Shown: positions 27,697-37,377 of the stretch, piece by piece
Numbering within the stretch: the first letter of the stretch is position 1
Layout: every line of letters starts with the position of its first letter
Source of the DNA: Trichothermofontia sichuanensis B231
GTDB taxonomy: Bacteria > Cyanobacteriota > Cyanobacteriia > B231
Length of the DNA: 64,000 bases
Assembly: GCF_026240635.1 (NCBI RefSeq)
Contig: NZ_CP110848.1
Location: forward strand, 1,242,501-1,306,500
Direction: 5' to 3'
Notes under the pieces: generated by a model
What the model was told of the DNA's origin: nothing
Database searches by the model: none
Seen by the model: only the letters and a program-made list of their open reading frames with translations
Translations under genes and position numbers: made by a program

Positions 27697-30600
27697 ATGT
27701 TTACGAATTTCTTCATCCGCCGTCCCGTTTTCGCCTCGGTTTGCTCGCTGCTGATTGTCCTGATTGGGTTAGTCAGCTATAGCCGGTTGCCGTTGCAGGA
27801 ATACCCCAGCATCGACCCGCCCGTCGTGAGTGTGCGTACCATCTATCCAGGAGCCAATCCGTTGGTGGTGGAAACGGAGGTGACGGAAATCCTGGAAAAG
27901 GAAATCAACGGCATTGAAGGAATTCGGACACTGACTTCAGAAAGTCGGGATTCCGTAAGTACGATTACGATCCAGTTCAACCTCAATCGCGATCTGGAGG
28001 CAGCAGCCCAGGATGTGCGAGCACGGGTGGCACGGGTGGGAGGGGACTTGCCCGATGATGCCGAGGCTCCTGTCGTGGAGAAGGAAGCGGGGGATGCCTC
28101 GCCCATTATTTGGTTCGCACTCTATGGCGAAAATTTCACGCCGCTAGAGTTGAGTAATTACGCCGATCGCTTTGTGGTAGATGCCCTAGAAATGGTGCCG
28201 GGGGTGAGCAGTATTTTTGTGGGCGGGGAACGGCGGTATGCGATGCGTCTGTGGTTAGATCCCCAACGGCTAGCGGCGCGGAATTTGACGGTGCTGGATG
28301 TGGAAACGGCCCTGCGGCAGGAGAACGTGGAAATTCCCAGTGGCCGGATCGAGGGGGCAACGACGGAGTTTTCGGTGCGAACCCTGGGGCGGTTACAAAC
28401 GCCGGCAGAATATGAGGCCCTGGTCATCAAACGCAATGCAGACGGTTCCCAGGTGTTGCTGCGGGATGTAGGATGGGCAGAACTGGGGGCCGAGGACGAT
28501 CGCGTGATCGCCCGGTTTAATGGCAAACCAGCAGTGGCACTGGGGGTAGTGAAACTGTCGGGGGCCAATACGCTGGCAGTGGCCAAAGGGGCACGGGCCA
28601 AAATGGCGGAACTGGCCCGATCGTTCCCGGCGGGCATGGCCTATCGGGTGGCCTACGATCAGGCGGAATTTGTGCAGTTGGCAATCACGGAAGTATTTCG
28701 ATCCTTGTATCTGGCGATCGGGCTGGTGGTGCTGGTCATTTTCTTCTTCCTGCACGATTGGCGGGCCACATTGATCCCGGCGATTACCATTCCCATCTCC
28801 TTGATTGGAGCCTTCGGAGTGATGTTTTTCCTGGGCTTTTCCATCAACACCCTGACCCTCTTTGCGCTGACCTTGGCGACGGGGCTGGTGGTGGATGACA
28901 CGATCGTCGTGCTGGAAAATATTGTCCGCTACATCCGGGAGAAGGGGTATGCTCCCTTTGCCGCCGCCCAAGCAGCGATGGCTGAAGTTGTCTTTGCCGT
29001 CATTGCGACCACTGTCGTCTTGATCGCCGTCTTCCTACCCGTAGGATTTACAGGAGGAACGACCGGACGGCTGTTTAATGAATTTGCCCTGACCTTGGCG
29101 GGTGCGGTGGTTGTCTCCACGATCGTGGCTTTGACCCTCGCCCCGGCGATCGCGGCCCGGTTACTCAAAGCAGAGTCAGGCTCATCGATCCCCCTGCTAG
29201 ACAGCTTTTTTCAGCTATCCGAGTGGGCACTGACCCAGGCCCGGCATGGTTACGGTGTGGCCCTGCGCTGGCTCCTGGGCTGGAAGTGGGTAGTGGTGGG
29301 TGGTTTTGTCCTGGCCCTATTCGCGACCGGCATCATCTATCAACAGTTACCACGGGGGTTTCTGCCCGTGGAGGATCGGGGTGCGATCTTCATCCCGGTG
29401 ATTGCACCGGAGGGGGTGAGTCTGGCCTATACCGATCATGTGATGCGCCAGATCGAGGACCAGCTTCAGCAAGTACCAGAGGTGGAAAGCTACTTTACCC
29501 TGGCGGGGTTTAGCTTTGGGGCACCGCTGGCCAATTCCGGGTTTGCCTTCACCCGCCTTATCCCTTGGTCAGAACGGACGGCTCCCCACCAATCCCAGCA
29601 GGCGGTGGTGGGCCGCCTGTTTGGTGGCTTTATGCAAATTAGCGATGCCCTGGTGTTCCCGATCAATCCGCCTTCGCTACCGGGGGTCGGGTTCCAGCAG
29701 CCTGTGCAGTATGTCTTGCAAGGCAGTGATCTGGACACTCTGGCCCGGGTGTCCCAGGAATTTACCAACCAGGCGCGGCAATTGCCCCAACTGGTGAATG
29801 TGGATTCGACGCTGAAGCTGAATAAGCCGGAATTGTCCCTCAGGGTCGATCGCGCCCAGGCAGCCAACCTAGGGGTTGCTGTCCGGGATATTGCGCGGAC
29901 GCTCCAGATCCTGTTGGGTGGTGAAAAGATTACGAGCTTTAACCAGAACGATCGCCGTTATGAGGTGGTTGTCCAGGCGGAAAAAGCCTTTCGCGATGCC
30001 CCAGAGGATATTGGCCAGTTTTATGTACGGACCCATCGGACGGGGGTCTCCCCGGGCGATCGGACAGATACGGGAACGGAGCGCGCCCCCCAGGCGGGTA
30101 ATCAGTTAGTCCCCCTGAGCCAGATGGTAACGGTTGAAGCCACGACGACCCCACCGAAGATCAATCGGTTCAATCGGTTTCGGGCGGCTACCCTAGAAGC
30201 AGGTTTAGCCCCTGGCGTTAGTTTAGGCGAAGCACTGGCGGCTCTGGATGCACTCGCCCAACGGGTCCTCCCCCCTGACATGCGCACCACCCTCAGCGGG
30301 GAATCCCTTGAGTTTCGCGAGGCCGGTCAGGCAACTCTATTTATCTTTGGGTTGGCCTTGGCCTTTATCTTTCTGGTGTTGGCAGCCCAGTTTGAAAGCT
30401 ATCTGGACCCCTTGATTATCCTGTTGGCTGTCCCCCTCTCCCTATTGGGAGCTTTTTTGGGGTTGTGGTTACGGGGCTTGGAACTCAATATTTTTAGTCA
30501 GATTGGCCTAATTATTCTGATTGGCCTGGTGACCAAGAACTCAATTCTGATCGTGGAATTTGCCAACCAATTGCGGGCACAGGGATTGCCAATCGCCCAA

Positions 30601-30870
30601 GCTGCCCTCGAAGCCAGCCGGATTCGCTTTCGGCCAATTTTGATGACGGCTTTTTCAACCATTTTTGGCCTTGTACCGCTTGCATTTGCTACCGGGGCCG
30701 GCGCTGCCAGCCGGATCGCGATCGGGACCGCTGTTCTGGGTGGAATGCTCATTTCGACCCTACTGAGTTTGTTTATTATTCCGGTTTTCTATGTGATTGC
30801 CACCTCTGGGCAATACCACTTACTTCATTCCCAGCCAAAAACCACTAAGAACGATCTAGAGCAACCGTAA
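27697..30870 (+). CDS. RND efflux pump, HAE1/AcrB-type inner-membrane transporter
   Basis: The 1057-residue protein starts MFTNFFIRRPVFASV, the usual RND N-terminus. It has the proton-relay Asp pair in TM4 (GLVVDDTIVVLENIVRYI), two large periplasmic loops, and the TM10-11 segment GLVTKNSILIVEFANQLR. It should form a trimer that exports amphiphilic compounds using the proton gradient. It is paired with the adaptor upstream. Its last 15 bp overlap the convergent sbcD-like gene. Confidence 0.95.
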   Translation: MFTNFFIRRPVFASVCSLLIVLIGLVSYSRLPLQEYPSIDPPVVSVRTIYPGANPLVVETEVTEILEKEINGIEGIRTLTSESRDSVSTITIQFNLNRDLEAAAQDVRARVARVGGDLPDDAEAPVVEKEAGDASPIIWFALYGENFTPLELSNYADRFVVDALEMVPGVSSIFVGGERRYAMRLWLDPQRLAARNLTVLDVETALRQENVEIPSGRIEGATTEFSVRTLGRLQTPAEYEALVIKRNADGSQVLLRDVGWAELGAEDDRVIARFNGKPAVALGVVKLSGANTLAVAKGARAKMAELARSFPAGMAYRVAYDQAEFVQLAITEVFRSLYLAIGLVVLVIFFFLHDWRATLIPAITIPISLIGAFGVMFFLGFSINTLTLFALTLATGLVVDDTIVVLENIVRYIREKGYAPFAAAQAAMAEVVFAVIATTVVLIAVFLPVGFTGGTTGRLFNEFALTLAGAVVVSTIVALTLAPAIAARLLKAESGSSIPLLDSFFQLSEWALTQARHGYGVALRWLLGWKWVVVGGFVLALFATGIIYQQLPRGFLPVEDRGAIFIPVIAPEGVSLAYTDHVMRQIEDQLQQVPEVESYFTLAGFSFGAPLANSGFAFTRLIPWSERTAPHQSQQAVVGRLFGGFMQISDALVFPINPPSLPGVGFQQPVQYVLQGSDLDTLARVSQEFTNQARQLPQLVNVDSTLKLNKPELSLRVDRAQAANLGVAVRDIARTLQILLGGEKITSFNQNDRRYEVVVQAEKAFRDAPEDIGQFYVRTHRTGVSPGDRTDTGTERAPQAGNQLVPLSQMVTVEATTTPPKINRFNRFRAATLEAGLAPGVSLGEALAALDALAQRVLPPDMRTTLSGESLEFREAGQATLFIFGLALAFIFLVLAAQFESYLDPLIILLAVPLSLLGAFLGLWLRGLELNIFSQIGLIILIGLVTKNSILIVEFANQLRAQGLPIAQAALEASRIRFRPILMTAFSTIFGLVPLAFATGAGAASRIAIGTAVLGGMLISTLLSLFIIPVFYVIATSGQYHLLHSQPKTTKNDLEQP

Positions 30871-32232
30871 TTGGGTATCCTGCCCACTATAGCAGTCGGC
30901 TTGGGGGAGCGGGGGGGCGATTGCCGGCCCACGGGAAGGCAAGGGGTCTGGCTCAGGGGGTATTCCTGCGGCGACAGTCACCGGCTGTTCCGCTGGCTCG
31001 GTTGGCCTGTCGGCATCATCATTAGCTGCAAGCATCGCCGCGGCAGTGGTCAGGAGATCAGGGGCCAGTTCCTGGAGATCAGGGCGGCTGTCGAGATAGG
31101 CTTTCAGGGCATCCAGAGGGTCGATATTGACCCCTACCCCCAATTCTGGCACCCGCGATCGCGTCCATTGACTGACCAACTCTGGCTGGATGGTATAGCT
31201 GTGGGCAAGGGCGAGGGCGTCGTGAAGTGTTCGGTTGTCGATCGCACTGAGTTGCTCCGGTCGGAGCTGGTAGACAAGACGAACCACCGCATCCTGAACC
31301 TGATCCGGCGCGATCGCGGCTAATAGGGTTGCTTGGGGATCCTCAGCACTCGCCAGATCTACCTGAATAGTCAGAAACCGCCGCACGGGTAGGGGACAGA
31401 ACTGGGCCTGGGTTTGCCGCCGTGCCAGGGTGACCAGCATAAAGCCTTTAGCTTCTTTCTCTTCGCTAAAATCAACCCGTTCAATACTGCCAGGATAGAC
31501 CACCCACGGCGATTGGCAGAGCACCTGGTGGCGGTGGACGTGACCGAGGGCCACATAGTCAAAACAATCGCGGGTTAACAGGGATAGGGGAACGGTAAAC
31601 CCCTTACCCACGGCCAAAAACCGCTCCGCCCCATAGCGAGCCGTATCCACCATCAAATGCCCCAATAAAACCGTGGGCACATCGGGATCGAGGGATCGAA
31701 TTTCACCTTCCAAAGCCACCCGCAGGCGATCGATCAATAACTGATTAACCGCAGCTAACGAGAGACCTTCGGTTTCGGGTCGGGTTAAGAGCATCGATCG
31801 CGTTACCCACGGTAAGGTGATCACCTGTACCGGCCCATTGCGGGTTTCAATGCGATGGGTTTCCAGCCGATCGCCGACGATAAATCCCGGCACCCCCAGA
31901 GTGCGATAAATACACAAACTCGCCCCTCCCTGACCCTGAGCATGTTGGTCATGGTTGCCGACCAGCAACACGGTGGGAATTTGGGCCGCAACCAGGCGGC
32001 AAAACTCACGGGCAAACGCTTCCTGCACCAGCGGCAGTGGCGTGGCATCGGGAAAAGCATCTCCCCCAAACAGGACCAGATCGACCGGTTCCGCCAAGGC
32101 ACGATCGATACACCGACCCAGGGTTTGGACAAAATCTTCCAAGCGGGTATTCAACCCCGTTTGAGGATTAACCCGTCCGTGGGAAAATCCACTACCTAGG
32201 TGAATATCCGACAGGTGGAGTAACTTGATCAT
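30856..32232 (-). CDS. sbcD: SbcD/Mre11-like DNA repair exonuclease subunit
   Basis: The 458-residue protein carries the calcineurin-like phosphoesterase motifs DIHLG (near residue 9), GGDAF, GNHDQH and GHVHRH in order, plus VYPGSIERVDF, which is typical of SbcD. The family forms a complex with the SbcC ATPase and opens DNA hairpins and double-strand ends. No sbcC lies next to it. The C-terminus is Pro-rich and variable. Start ATG 32232 follows the family N-terminus (MIKLLHLSDIHLG). Confidence 0.88.
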   Translation of the reverse strand: MIKLLHLSDIHLGSGFSHGRVNPQTGLNTRLEDFVQTLGRCIDRALAEPVDLVLFGGDAFPDATPLPLVQEAFAREFCRLVAAQIPTVLLVGNHDQHAQGQGGASLCIYRTLGVPGFIVGDRLETHRIETRNGPVQVITLPWVTRSMLLTRPETEGLSLAAVNQLLIDRLRVALEGEIRSLDPDVPTVLLGHLMVDTARYGAERFLAVGKGFTVPLSLLTRDCFDYVALGHVHRHQVLCQSPWVVYPGSIERVDFSEEKEAKGFMLVTLARRQTQAQFCPLPVRRFLTIQVDLASAEDPQATLLAAIAPDQVQDAVVRLVYQLRPEQLSAIDNRTLHDALALAHSYTIQPELVSQWTRSRVPELGVGVNIDPLDALKAYLDSRPDLQELAPDLLTTAAAMLAANDDADRPTEPAEQPVTVAAGIPPEPDPLPSRGPAIAPPLPQADCYSGQDTQLRLL

Positions 32233-32790
32233 GAACGCAACAAAAAGCCGACTGAGAACCCTATTAACACGTTAAACACAGGACAAGATACCCAGAGTGA
32301 TCATAGAGGCATCTCTACCAGGTTTATAAAGTGGGAGACCCGCTCCAACACCGTGGGTTCACAATCGACTTACGCTAGGGTTGGCAGAAGATAGAGGACC
32401 ACTGACTAGTTCGCTATCGCGGATACTGCAATCGCAAGTGACTACCGCAAGTTGTCATCGCCAATTGCCATCGCAAATGTTAACCCCCCAGTAACCTACC
32501 GGCAGGTCCCGCAAGCATAACTACCTAGTATTTAATTCAATCTTCTGGTAACCCCTACCAGTACTACCTGATTAATCAGTGTGGCTAAATTCTGAGAAAA
32601 AAGTTGCCAAGATTACAAAAAAATTAAATTTATTTACGCATCGTAACAACCTCAACTGGCCCCCTGGCTTGGCGCTGTCGGGTGCGATCTCTTACAATCT
32701 TTTACAATTGAGAATAGGTGCCCCCTAAAAACAGACACCCCCTGTCAGGAAAAACGATCGCGCTGGGCACCCTAAAACTTAAATAACCCT
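32233..32790. other. Intergenic region left of the insertion sequence
   Basis: I see no gene here. The sequence is AT-rich around 32590-32720. The last 8 bp (ATAACCCT, 32783-32790) are the left target-site duplication of the IS1-family element. Confidence 0.5.
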
Positions 32791-32863
32791 GAGAGTTTCA
32801 AGTAAATAATGATATTCTATAATAGACTATAAAAGTCTACCATCAAGCGTCAAGGATAGTCCA

Positions 32864-33283
32864 ATGGCAGAGTGTTGCGTCAAGTGTGGTCACCCGCATG
32901 TGGTCAAGAATGGCTTCGTAGCTGGACGCCAACGCTTCAAGTGTAAGTCCTGTCACTACCAGTTCACAACTGAGAAGCTAGAGCGAGGTAAACCCCTATG
33001 GATGAAGTTAGAAGCGGTTCTACTCTATATTAGTGGTCTGTCCCTGAATGCCATTGCTGAGAACTTGGATGTATCGGCTCAGGCGGTGTTGAACTGGGTT
33101 CGCGACTTTGCTAGGGCCAATATTGAGAAGCCGGAACCGGGCAAAGTGGTTGTCGTGGAGTTAGATGAGTTCTGGCATTTCGTCGAGTCAAAAAAAACCG
33201 AATATGGATCTGGAAAGCGTATGACCGTGATCATGGGCAACTTATTGACTGGGAATTGGGAAATCGTGATTGTGAGACTGTAG
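32864..33283 (+). CDS. IS1-family transposase, first frame (InsA-like)
   Basis: The N-terminus is a zinc-finger and HTH domain (CVKCGHPHVVKNG, FKCKSCHYQF, then LNAIAENLDVSAQAVLNWVRDFA), which binds the terminal repeats. It then enters the catalytic domain (VVVELDEFWHFVESKK) with the first DDE Asp. The run TCA AAA AAA ACC at 33188-33199 is the slip site. In the zero frame the protein ends with an unrelated tail at 33283. Without slippage this is a short product that could act as a repressor, as InsA does in IS1. Confidence 0.88.
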   Translation: MAECCVKCGHPHVVKNGFVAGRQRFKCKSCHYQFTTEKLERGKPLWMKLEAVLLYISGLSLNAIAENLDVSAQAVLNWVRDFARANIEKPEPGKVVVVELDEFWHFVESKKTEYGSGKRMTVIMGNLLTGNWEIVIVRL

Positions 33284-33588
33284 AGAGACTGCTGGAACGC
33301 TTAGCACAGTGGCAAGTTACGGTTTACTGCACCGATGGTTGGCAGGGCTTTGAATCCCTGCTGGACGAGCATCCGGATGCTTATCATGTCGCAACTAAGA
33401 CTGAAACGAAGGCGATCGAACGGAACAACTCAGATCACCGTCATTGGTTTGCTCGCTTTAAGCGGAAAAGCAAGGTTGTCTCCAAAAGTCTGGAAATGGT
33501 CGATCTGACAATGGCACTATTTGCAAAGTTTCGCGTCAATGGCAATATTGAGTTACTGCGAAATTGGAGGCTATCATTACTTACTTGA
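33190..33588 (+). CDS. IS1-family transposase, second frame (InsB-like, made by -1 frameshift)
   Basis: From the A8 run (33190-33197) the -1 frame reads KKNRIWIWKAYDRDHGQLIDW and continues through YCTDGWQGF (second Asp), HYHVATKTETKAIERNNSDHR-like sequence (conserved Glu/Asn region) and SLEMVDLTMALFAKFRVN. Joined to the first frame it gives a full transposase of about 240 residues. The signal matches the known IS1 A6C-type programmed frameshift. An internal start at 33256 would give only a fragment. Confidence 0.85.
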   Translation, partial: KKNRIWIWKAYDRDHGQLIDWELGNRDCETVERLLERLAQWQVTVYCTDGWQGFESLLDEHPDAYHVATKTETKAIERNNSDHRHWFARFKRKSKVVSKSLEMVDLTMALFAKFRVNGNIELLRNWRLSLLT

Positions 33589-33774
33589 AACTCTCATAAC
33601 CCTGTAACCTAACCCTGTAACCCTGAAGTAAAGAACTTTAGAGGACTCTGACGCAGACCCCAATCAAGCTGCCCCAACCCCCCAGATGGCTTCGACGGAC
33701 GGCCCGATGCTGGCACACTCACCTTCTTAACTTCTTAACCGACACTCTCTATCTACTTCTGCATCTCTTCTGCT

Positions 33775-36642
33775 ATGTCTTCTGCTACTGACCTACTCCA
33801 GGAGGGGATCAAGGCTGTTCGCCAGGGGCGCTACGCTGAGGCGATCGCCCCCCTGATAGCCTTTTCCCAGGCATGCACTAACCCGCAATCGATGGACTTT
33901 TTACAGGCCCAGCGCGGTTTGCTCAAAGCCTATCAAGCTACGGGGCAAATTGACGCAGCCCGTGATCTGTGCCAACGGTTGCTAGAGATTGATGATCCGG
34001 CCCTCAGGGCATTGGCTAATAAGGCCCTGGCGGCTCTGGCTAGTGCCGAAACCACCCCCAGCCCTGAACCCTCAGCGGCGGCACCCTCCACGCCAACCGC
34101 ACCCTCCCCCGCCCAAACAGAGCGACTGGATCTCCTGAAGCAGGGCATTCAGCTGGCGCGACGGGGGGATTATGCAGCCGCGATCGCGCCCCTGCAAGAA
34201 TATTCCGAAAGTTGCGCTAACCAGGGGTCTAACTATTTCCTGCAAGCCCAACGGGCGTTAGTAAAGTCATACCAAGCCCTGGGCCAAGTGGAGCAGGCGA
34301 TCGCCCGCTGCGAACAGTTCCGTGACAGCGAACATCCAGCCCTGAAAGCCTGGGCCAACCAATGTCTGGCTGCCCTTGCACCAGCCATGCCTACACCAGA
34401 GACCACAGCGACGGCCACTTCTCCGGTTGCACCAGAGGCATCGGCGGCAGCCACTTCCCCGGCCCCAAGACCGCGATCGGGTCGAGGAGTCAAGTCTACC
34501 AACACCTCAGCAATAGCCCTGCAAAAGGCGGGACGGGCAGCGAAGGCTGGGGTCAAGCTCACAATGGCGGGCGTAGGCGGCAGCTTAGTCCTAGCCTCCA
34601 CGGTCACCCTGTCGTTACTGTTCGGCATGGTCTTTGTCCTGATCCTGGGTCTCCTCCTGATTCAAGGCAGCATCAACCCCACCCTGGGTTTCGCGATCGC
34701 CCTGGGTTTCACGCTCCTCTTCAATCTGGCCAGCTTTTTCATTGCACCGTTCTGGATGGATCTGATGCAGGCTTGGCTCTACGGCACCCGTTGGGTCACC
34801 CTCAGCGATATTGAGCGACGCAGCCCGGAATCGGGGCGCACTATTCGCCGCGTCTGTGCCGAGTACAAGCTCAAACAACCGCGCCTGGGCCTGATCTCCG
34901 ACCAGAATCCTACGGCATTTACCTATGGCTCTTTCCCCAATGCCTCGCGCCTAGTGGTGAGTCAGGGGCTGTTTACCTATCTTGATGACGATGAGATTGC
35001 GGCGGTCTATGCCCATGAGTTGGGACACATTGTCCATTGGGACTTTGCCATCATGACCCTCGCTTCGACACTGGTGCAAACAGCTTATCTTGTCTATGTC
35101 TACGTCCGCCGGATGACCACCCATCTCGGTAAGAAGCAACGGGAAGCGGCGACTAATTTAGCGCTGGCGGCCTACGTTTTTTATGTGATTGGTACCTATC
35201 TCCTGCTCTATCTGTCGCGGGTGCGGGAATATTTCGCCAATCATTTTGCGGCTGAGGTGACGGGGAACCCCAATGCCCTGTCTCGTGCCCTCGTGAAAAT
35301 CGCCTATGGCATTTTAGAGGAAGGCAAACGGGCCGAGGAACCCAGTCGCCTAGTGGAAGGGACTCGTGCCCTGGGGATTTATGACGCCCGTGCCGCAGCC
35401 GGGGTGGGGACGGCCTATCGAGTGGTTTCGGAACCGGCCCAGATCGGACGGGTTTTCCTCTGGGATTTGTTTAACCCCTGGGCCTGGTGGATGGAGTTGA
35501 ACTCAACGCACCCCTTGACGGGGAAACGGGTCCGGGCGCTCTCCACCTATGCGGAACAGTTGGGCCTGGACGTCGAGTTTGACATGGGTAAGGTGGTGGC
35601 TGAAGGCAAGAAGCTGAATAAGCGCAAGCTCTATGGTCACTTCGTCCTGGATGTGTTGCTGTATTTGTCGCCGGCGATCGGGTTCCTGGTGGGGTTAGCC
35701 GTGGGTATCGCCCTTTTCCTGTGGACCTGGAATTGGGGGGCGTTGCTGGGCATGATGCTTCTGGGCTTTGGCATCGGCCAGTTGTGCCAAACCCTGGCTC
35801 TGTTCCCCAATTTCGGGCGGGCACCCCAGAAGGATATCTTGACGCTCATGTCTGATCCCTATGCCAGTCCCCTGCGCGGTCAACCCGTCAAGTTGGCGGG
35901 GACCGTGATTGGTCGGGGCGATGTGGGCTATCGCTTTGGCTCCGATCTCAAATTCCAGGATGGGACGGGGATGGTCTTTGTGCGCTATAGTTCGCGCTTT
36001 GGGCCGTTGGGCAACTTCCTGTTTGGGGCCAGTCAGGCAGACGGCTTTGTGAACCGAGAGGCGAGTGTGACGGGGTGGTTCCGGCGGGGGGTGATGTCTT
36101 GGGTGGATCTCATCCAACTGCGTCGCCAAAACGATGGCCGGGTTGTGAACAGTTATCACCGCTTCTGGGGGTTCCTGCTGGCGATCGGCGCGATCGTGCT
36201 TAGCTTCTTGATTATGGCCAATGCTCCTGCCCCCCAAGGCAAACCCTTCCCGGCTGGTCAGGGGCCGACAACGGGCGTGGTGGCAGCGGATGTCCCCAGT
36301 TTGCAGGATGAGTGGGTCCCGGTCGGGAAAGTGGGCGAAATGGCGATCGCGGTTCATACCGACTCTTTAAGCAAAACCGGAACCACAGCCCAAGTGTGGG
36401 CTAGCATGAAGCCAGCGAATGTCCCCACCCAAATCCAAGAGATCCCCACCCAACTGCAACAGATGACCGTCAATTGCCCAACCAAAATGGTGCAATGGCA
36501 GCGGTCAGTCATCGTTGATCCGTCGGGACAAGTGCTCGTGGATAGCCAAACCGCAGAAGAGATGCCAGCGGCGTCACCCCCCTCACAACTGGCAACAGTA
36601 GAAAATGGTCTCGATTCCATCGTCCGTTACGTCTGCCGTTAA
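33775..36642 (+). CDS. M48-family metallopeptidase with duplicated TPR-like N-terminus
   Basis: The 955-residue protein opens with two copies of an 80-residue TPR-like unit (residues about 6-85 and 120-200), each with a QAQR.L.K.YQA.GQ core, and Ala/Pro-rich linkers. Two membrane helices follow near 265-325. The M48 catalytic domain has HELGH at 414-418 and VREYFANHFAAEVTG with the third ligand. Near 620-660 is a further membrane pair, then a soluble tail with another helix near 800. The catalytic part resembles HtpX membrane proteases. Its substrates are unknown; quality control in the cytoplasmic membrane is a family-based inference. Confidence 0.88.
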   Translation: MSSATDLLQEGIKAVRQGRYAEAIAPLIAFSQACTNPQSMDFLQAQRGLLKAYQATGQIDAARDLCQRLLEIDDPALRALANKALAALASAETTPSPEPSAAAPSTPTAPSPAQTERLDLLKQGIQLARRGDYAAAIAPLQEYSESCANQGSNYFLQAQRALVKSYQALGQVEQAIARCEQFRDSEHPALKAWANQCLAALAPAMPTPETTATATSPVAPEASAAATSPAPRPRSGRGVKSTNTSAIALQKAGRAAKAGVKLTMAGVGGSLVLASTVTLSLLFGMVFVLILGLLLIQGSINPTLGFAIALGFTLLFNLASFFIAPFWMDLMQAWLYGTRWVTLSDIERRSPESGRTIRRVCAEYKLKQPRLGLISDQNPTAFTYGSFPNASRLVVSQGLFTYLDDDEIAAVYAHELGHIVHWDFAIMTLASTLVQTAYLVYVYVRRMTTHLGKKQREAATNLALAAYVFYVIGTYLLLYLSRVREYFANHFAAEVTGNPNALSRALVKIAYGILEEGKRAEEPSRLVEGTRALGIYDARAAAGVGTAYRVVSEPAQIGRVFLWDLFNPWAWWMELNSTHPLTGKRVRALSTYAEQLGLDVEFDMGKVVAEGKKLNKRKLYGHFVLDVLLYLSPAIGFLVGLAVGIALFLWTWNWGALLGMMLLGFGIGQLCQTLALFPNFGRAPQKDILTLMSDPYASPLRGQPVKLAGTVIGRGDVGYRFGSDLKFQDGTGMVFVRYSSRFGPLGNFLFGASQADGFVNREASVTGWFRRGVMSWVDLIQLRRQNDGRVVNSYHRFWGFLLAIGAIVLSFLIMANAPAPQGKPFPAGQGPTTGVVAADVPSLQDEWVPVGKVGEMAIAVHTDSLSKTGTTAQVWASMKPANVPTQIQEIPTQLQQMTVNCPTKMVQWQRSVIVDPSGQVLVDSQTAEEMPAASPPSQLATVENGLDSIVRYVCR

Positions 36643-36654
36643 GGTGAATCCGCG

Positions 36655-36840
36655 CCGCCAATTCCCCTCCTGGGAGGGGCGAGGGGTGGGTCCTGCCTGG
36701 GAGATGCAAAGATTGACCCACCCCGCCCTGCGGGCACCCCTCCGAGGAGAGGAGGGAAGTGGGTGGGGCCATCCCTGCATCCCGAACGGGCACAAGCTGC
36801 GGGCACCCCTCCGAGGCGGGGAGGGAAGTGGGAGCGGTTG
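36655..36840. repeat. GC-rich interspersed repeat with internal duplication
   Basis: The segment contains GCGGGCACCCCTCCGAGG followed by AGGGAAGTGGG twice, near 36731-36765 and 36799-36832, plus CCCCTCCTGGGAGGGG at the left. It is non-coding and of a type often repeated in cyanobacterial spacers. It lies directly upstream of the HsdS remnant. Confidence 0.55.
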
Positions 36841-36841
36841 C

Positions 36842-36973
36842 CTGGAAGCAACGATCGCCGAAAACCTGGAACGAGCGGAAACTCTATGCCAAAGCATTCT
36901 CAAGCGAGCTTTTGCGGGCAAGCGGGTGCCCCAAGGCCCCAACGACGAACCTGCCTCGGTGCTGCTAGAGTGA
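36842..36973 (+). pseudogene. 3' remnant of a type I restriction specificity subunit (HsdS)
   Basis: These 43 codons read LEATIAENLERAETLCQSIL and continue to KRAFAGKRVPQGPNDEPASV and LLE, then stop. This is the conserved C-terminal helix and tail of HsdS proteins (usual form SILKRAFEGKLVPQDPNDEPA). The rest of the gene is gone and is replaced by repeat sequence. No hsdM or hsdR is present. This is a relic of a lost type I restriction system. Confidence 0.8.
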
Positions 36974-37008
36974 ATTCGACGATATTGCCCGATGCTGGCG
37001 CGATGGGA

Positions 37009-37164
37009 CTAATGCGCAGAGGCAGGGCGACGGCGACGGCAGCGCTCCGAACAATACTTAACCTCATCCCAACAGGTGGCCCATTTTTTCCGCCAAGTGA
37101 AAGGTCGCTGGCAAACGGGGCAGATTTTTTGCGGTAAGTCGGATTTTCGCGTCTGGCGGGGCAT
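37009..37164 (-). CDS. DUF2256 small zinc-ribbon-like protein
   Basis: The frame of 51 residues reads [20 protein letters not shown], then [20 protein letters not shown] and [11 protein letters not shown]. The family core CPVCxRPFxWRKKW...[14 protein letters not shown] is complete, with two Cys pairs that probably bind zinc. Its function is unknown. It is short but has the exact family length and signature, so I consider it a real gene. It starts at ATG 37164. Confidence 0.85.
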   Translation of the reverse strand: MPRQTRKSDLPQKICPVCQRPFTWRKKWATCWDEVKYCSERCRRRRPASAH

Positions 37165-37377
37165 GGGGGTGAGGGGTGAGGAGTGAGGAGTGAGGAGTGA
37201 GTATGGACTTATTTTGCTTCTGGTTTTTTGCTGATTGTGCCGCGATCTTCTCGCGACCTATGGTAGAAAGGTAGCCACTTAGTCGTTGATCGGGGTACCG
37301 GGTTTTTACCCTTGGCCGGGTTGCTGGGTATTGGAGTTGTCTTTGGCCAATGTCTACGTCGCTGTGAGCCTGTGCCC

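Larger units (their letters stand above)
32791..33595 (+). mobile_element. Intact IS1-family insertion sequence
   Basis: The 805-bp element is bounded by inverted repeats: GAGAGTTTCAAGTAAATAATGAT on the left, and its complement on the right with one mismatch. It is flanked by the 8-bp direct repeat ATAACCCT (32783-32790 and 33596-33603), so the insertion is recent. Inside is a transposase gene in two frames joined by a -1 slip. Confidence 0.92.

Noticed and set aside
36605-37137. Overlapping plus-strand frames after the M48 gene (122 and 124 codons)
   Set aside because: Only the last 43 codons of one frame have family sequence (HsdS tail). The rest translates GC-rich repeat, and the other frame runs across the DUF2256 gene on the opposite strand.
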